Assembly: GCA_002726515.1 (NCBI GenBank)
Contig: PBTE01000061.1
Coordinates: 1-64,000 of the forward strand
From: Planctomycetaceae bacterium
Lineage (GTDB): Bacteria; Planctomycetota; Planctomycetia; Pirellulales; Pirellulaceae
Reading direction: 5' to 3'
DNA length: 64,000 bases
Made by a program: the position numbers and the translations under genes. Of the stretch, positions 63,572 through 64,000 are shown piece after piece (the stretch's first letter is position 1; the number at the start of each line of letters is the position of its first letter). Below the pieces are notes generated by a model. That model did not search any database. It was not told the origin of the DNA and saw only the letters and a list, made by a program, of their open reading frames with translations.

Positions 63572-64000
63572 ATGACGTTAAATTTCAGTAGTCGATTACG
63601 GAATCATGAAACACTGCTGGGTACATTTGTTACCTTGCCGACCCCTTCGACGGCCGAGATTCTGGCCGATCTTGGTTTTGATTGGTTGTTACTGGATGGT
63701 GAGCATGGTCCTCTGGAAACTCCCGACATTCTGACGATTTTGCAAGCGGTGGGTGACCGCGTCGCCTGTGTTGTCCGCGTACCAGATTCTCAGGAGGTTC
63801 CTATTAAAAAGGTTCTCGATCTGGGGGCTGCAGGGATCGTCGTGCCCCAGGTGAATACGGCCGAACAGGCGGCCGAGGTCGTCCGTTATGCAAGGTATGC
63901 ACCATCCGGTGCGCGGGGGGTAGGTCTGGCGCGGGCCCACGGCTACGGCATGCGTTTTCAGGAATACATGGAAACGGCCAACGATCAGGTTGTCGTGATC
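63572..64000 (+). CDS. HpcH/HpaI aldolase, cut by the window end
   Basis: A partial gene (143 codons) running off the right edge. It starts MTLNFSSRLRNHETLLGTF, then TPSTAEILADLGFDWLLLD and GEHGPLET, the signature start of the class II HpcH/HpaI aldolase barrel (residue Glu-His of DGEHGP). VVRVPDSQEVPIKKVLDLGA and GIVVPQVNTAEQA follow, with the metal-site region to come further on. Similar enzymes cleave 2-keto-3-deoxy-sugar acids or 4-hydroxy-2-oxoheptanedioate. It follows the DUF1501 gene after about 50 bases. Confidence 0.85.
   Translation, partial: MTLNFSSRLRNHETLLGTFVTLPTPSTAEILADLGFDWLLLDGEHGPLETPDILTILQAVGDRVACVVRVPDSQEVPIKKVLDLGAAGIVVPQVNTAEQAAEVVRYARYAPSGARGVGLARAHGYGMRFQEYMETANDQVVVI

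Noticed and set aside
1-64000. Search for tRNA, rRNA, CRISPR, transposase and phage genes
   Set aside because: No cloverleaf, repeat-spacer array, transposase or integrase sequence was seen by eye; a tRNAscan or profile search was not available.

Overview
The window reads as chromosomal DNA from a member of the Planctomycetota, most likely Pirellulales-like. The evidence is the gene families present: two DUF1501 proteins with twin-arginine signals, a DUF1549/DUF1553 CxxCH protein, a planctomycetal three-gene ABC module, a rhomboid protease with a DUF6576-like tail, and Gfo/Idh/MocA plus sugar-isomerase pairs. Few starts have a strong Shine-Dalgarno, and short operons are separated by long gaps. 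I saw no rRNA, tRNA, CRISPR array, insertion sequence or phage gene.

Layout. 0.1-7.2 kb: a secreted tandem amidohydrolase, a C-terminal processing protease, a small unknown protein with a near-perfect ribosome binding site, and folC. 7.7-12.3 kb: ABC ATPase, ABC-2 permease with a large His-containing extracytoplasmic domain, and a membrane-anchored third gene. 12.4-14.4 kb: a glucuronokinase-like GHMP kinase next to a GalU-type pyrophosphorylase. 14.9-22.4 kb: PlsC-like acyltransferase, PhyH dioxygenase, an internally deleted RraA remnant, an AhpD-like protein with an FAD oxidoreductase, a DUF1501 protein, and an exported FAH-family protein. 22.8-26.8 kb: rpmI-rplT-pheS-pheT on the minus strand. 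27.0-34.2 kb: DUF481 porin-like protein, VWA and DUF58 pair, rhomboid protease, coiled-coil membrane protein.

34.5-42.1 kb: a MarR regulator followed by a tripartite export system (TolC-like lipoprotein, HlyD-type adaptor with EF-hands, ATPase, MacB-type permease). The permease frame is cut by a TAG just before its last membrane helix, and the missing 46 codons follow in the same frame. 42.4-45.6 kb: sugar isomerase and Gfo/Idh/MocA pair, then a secreted protein with an internal duplication. 45.8-49.4 kb: bioF, a decayed heme-domain fragment, and btaB/btaA for betaine lipids.

49.8-64 kb: isoaspartyl peptidase, protoporphyrinogen oxidase, class V aminotransferase, threonine synthase, sodium:solute symporter with a small membrane protein, SMP-30 lactonase, a FliA/WhiG sigma factor, a DUF1549/DUF1553 and DUF1501 pair, and an HpcH/HpaI aldolase cut by the window edge.

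Most genes are ordinary for the phylum. The best leads are the interrupted MacB permease, the EF-hand adaptor and Gly-rich TolC in the same locus, the glucuronokinase/pyrophosphorylase pair, the betaine-lipid genes, and several small or chimeric proteins of unknown role. I did not find an obviously new defence or mobile system.
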